From: Dehalococcoidales bacterium
GTDB lineage: Bacteria; Chloroflexota; Dehalococcoidia; Dehalococcoidales; UBA5760
DNA length: 6,458 bases
Assembly (NCBI GenBank): GCA_018399795.1
Contig: JAGYOC010000116.1
Span: 1 to 6,458 of the forward strand
Reading direction: 5' to 3'
The position numbers were made by a program, and so were the translations under genes. Below, one piece after another: positions 5,855 through 6,458 of the stretch; positions within the stretch are counted from its first letter, which is position 1; the number at the start of each line of letters is the position of its first letter. A model generated the notes under the pieces. The model did not search any database. It saw only the letters and a program-made list of their open reading frames with translations, and had not been told where the DNA came from.

Positions 5855-6458
5855 TCAAGCGGCCCCCATCACACGGGACTCGGGTAGAGTGCTTCCCCCA
5901 TCGATTACGATGGATGTGCCGGTGATGTACCTTGAATCATCAGAAGCAAGGAACGCCACCAGCTTTCCGAGTTCCTCGGTTTTGCCCAGCCTCGCCATCG
6001 GTATTCCCTTCGCCATCCGTTCGATTACGCTATCCGGGTCTTCCGGATTGGTCTCTGTTGCCATCTGTCTTATCATATCCGTGCCAATCATTCCCGGGCA
6101 AACTGCATTGACGTTGATTCCGTGTGGGGCTACTTCAACCGCAAGGGCCTTGGTGAATCCCCATATCGCTGCCTTGGTCGCCGCATAGGCTGTTTCCCCT
6201 TCATCGGCAACCTTTGTTCCTGTAACGGATGATATGTTCACTATCTTGCCATAGTGCCTCTCTATCATAGCGGACAGTACTGCCTTGGTACATATGAAAG
6301 TGCCCTTGATATTGATGTCGAACATCCTGTCCCTGACTTCATCGGACAAATCAACAAGGGGGACCAGGTGAATGACGCCGGCGTTGTTGACCAGGATATC
6401 AACCCTCCCGAAACGTTCCATCAACTCACCAACCATGCCGTTTACCTCGGAAGCCTTG
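5855..6458 (-). CDS. Short-chain dehydrogenase/reductase (SDR family NAD(P)-dependent oxidoreductase), N-terminus cut by window edge
   Basis: Classical SDR resembling FabG-type 3-oxoacyl reductases and sugar or alcohol dehydrogenases; it would catalyse NAD(P)-dependent oxidation or reduction of an alcohol/carbonyl in the cytoplasm. The frame runs off the window end, and about 60-65 residues with the TGxxxGIG cofactor loop are missing, so NAD versus NADP preference cannot be judged. Visible: GRVDILVNNAG with the NNAG motif (6377-6388), FDINIKGTF with the structural Asn, the catalytic Ser in NISSVTG (6227-6229), and the catalytic YAATK with Tyr at 6185-6187 and Lys at 6173-6175. Then come NAVCPGMIGTDM, a flexible substrate-lid stretch rich in acidic residues, and the C-terminal GTSIVIDGGSTLPESR. 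The ATG at 6436 has a GAGG eight bases upstream but is internal, because the preceding residues (KASEVNG) continue the normal SDR helix. The substrate is unknown. The gene lies upstream of the CFI-box gene on the same strand, 182 nt away, with no evident functional link. Confidence 0.93.
   Translation of the reverse strand, partial: KASEVNGMVGELMERFGRVDILVNNAGVIHLVPLVDLSDEVRDRMFDINIKGTFICTKAVLSAMIERHYGKIVNISSVTGTKVADEGETAYAATKAAIWGFTKALAVEVAPHGINVNAVCPGMIGTDMIRQMATETNPEDPDSVIERMAKGIPMARLGKTEELGKLVAFLASDDSRYITGTSIVIDGGSTLPESRVMGAA

Noticed and set aside
6434..6436. ATG at 6436 as the true SDR start, given a GAGG eight bases upstream
   Set aside because: A protein starting there would lack the Rossmann cofactor-binding half. 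The codons upstream to the window end continue a normal SDR helix, so the gene is simply cut by the window.

Overview
This is a roughly 50% GC bacterial window, most likely from an uncultured lineage. The substrate-binding protein is a predicted lipoprotein (LLSC lipobox) rather than a free periplasmic protein, which suits a single-membrane cell. Together with the secreted beta-sandwich protein and the CFI-box protein, this leads me to favour a Chloroflexota (Dehalococcoidia-like) source, although Desulfobacterota or a Gram-positive lineage cannot be excluded. The taxonomic call is inference; no marker gene is present.

Layout. Positions 1-530 (+) hold the 3' end of a secreted or surface beta-sandwich protein. 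Positions 579-5247 (+) hold a complete five-gene branched-chain amino acid type (HAAT/Liv) ABC importer in the classical order: lipoprotein binding protein, permease LivH, permease LivM, ATPase LivG, ATPase LivF. The genes are separated by 29, 2, -11 and 5 nt, so they form one operon. Positions 5283-5672 (-) hold a small CFI-box protein convergent to livF, and positions 5855-6458 (-) hold the C-terminal three quarters of a short-chain dehydrogenase/reductase cut by the window edge. The longest stretch without a gene is about 180 bp (5673-5854) and holds a candidate promoter for the CFI-box gene. No RNA gene, mobile element or CRISPR array was seen.

How the genes work together. The lipoprotein captures a small ligand outside the membrane and delivers it to the LivH/LivM channel, which LivG/LivF power with ATP. 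The ligand cannot be read from sequence: this family carries branched-chain and other amino acids, amides, urea and aromatic acids.

The main surprise is in the ATPase pair. LivF has a Walker A loop reading GHHGCGKT and a cysteine in place of the catalytic Walker B glutamate (LLLLDCP). LivG has a divergent D-loop. Both changes map to the same composite ATP site, while the other site looks canonical. This predicts an importer with one degenerate ATP site, which is unusual for this family, and places two cysteines and two histidines around the LivF nucleotide pocket. The second point of interest is the CFI-box protein, which is almost only the CFI-box domain and has no export signal.
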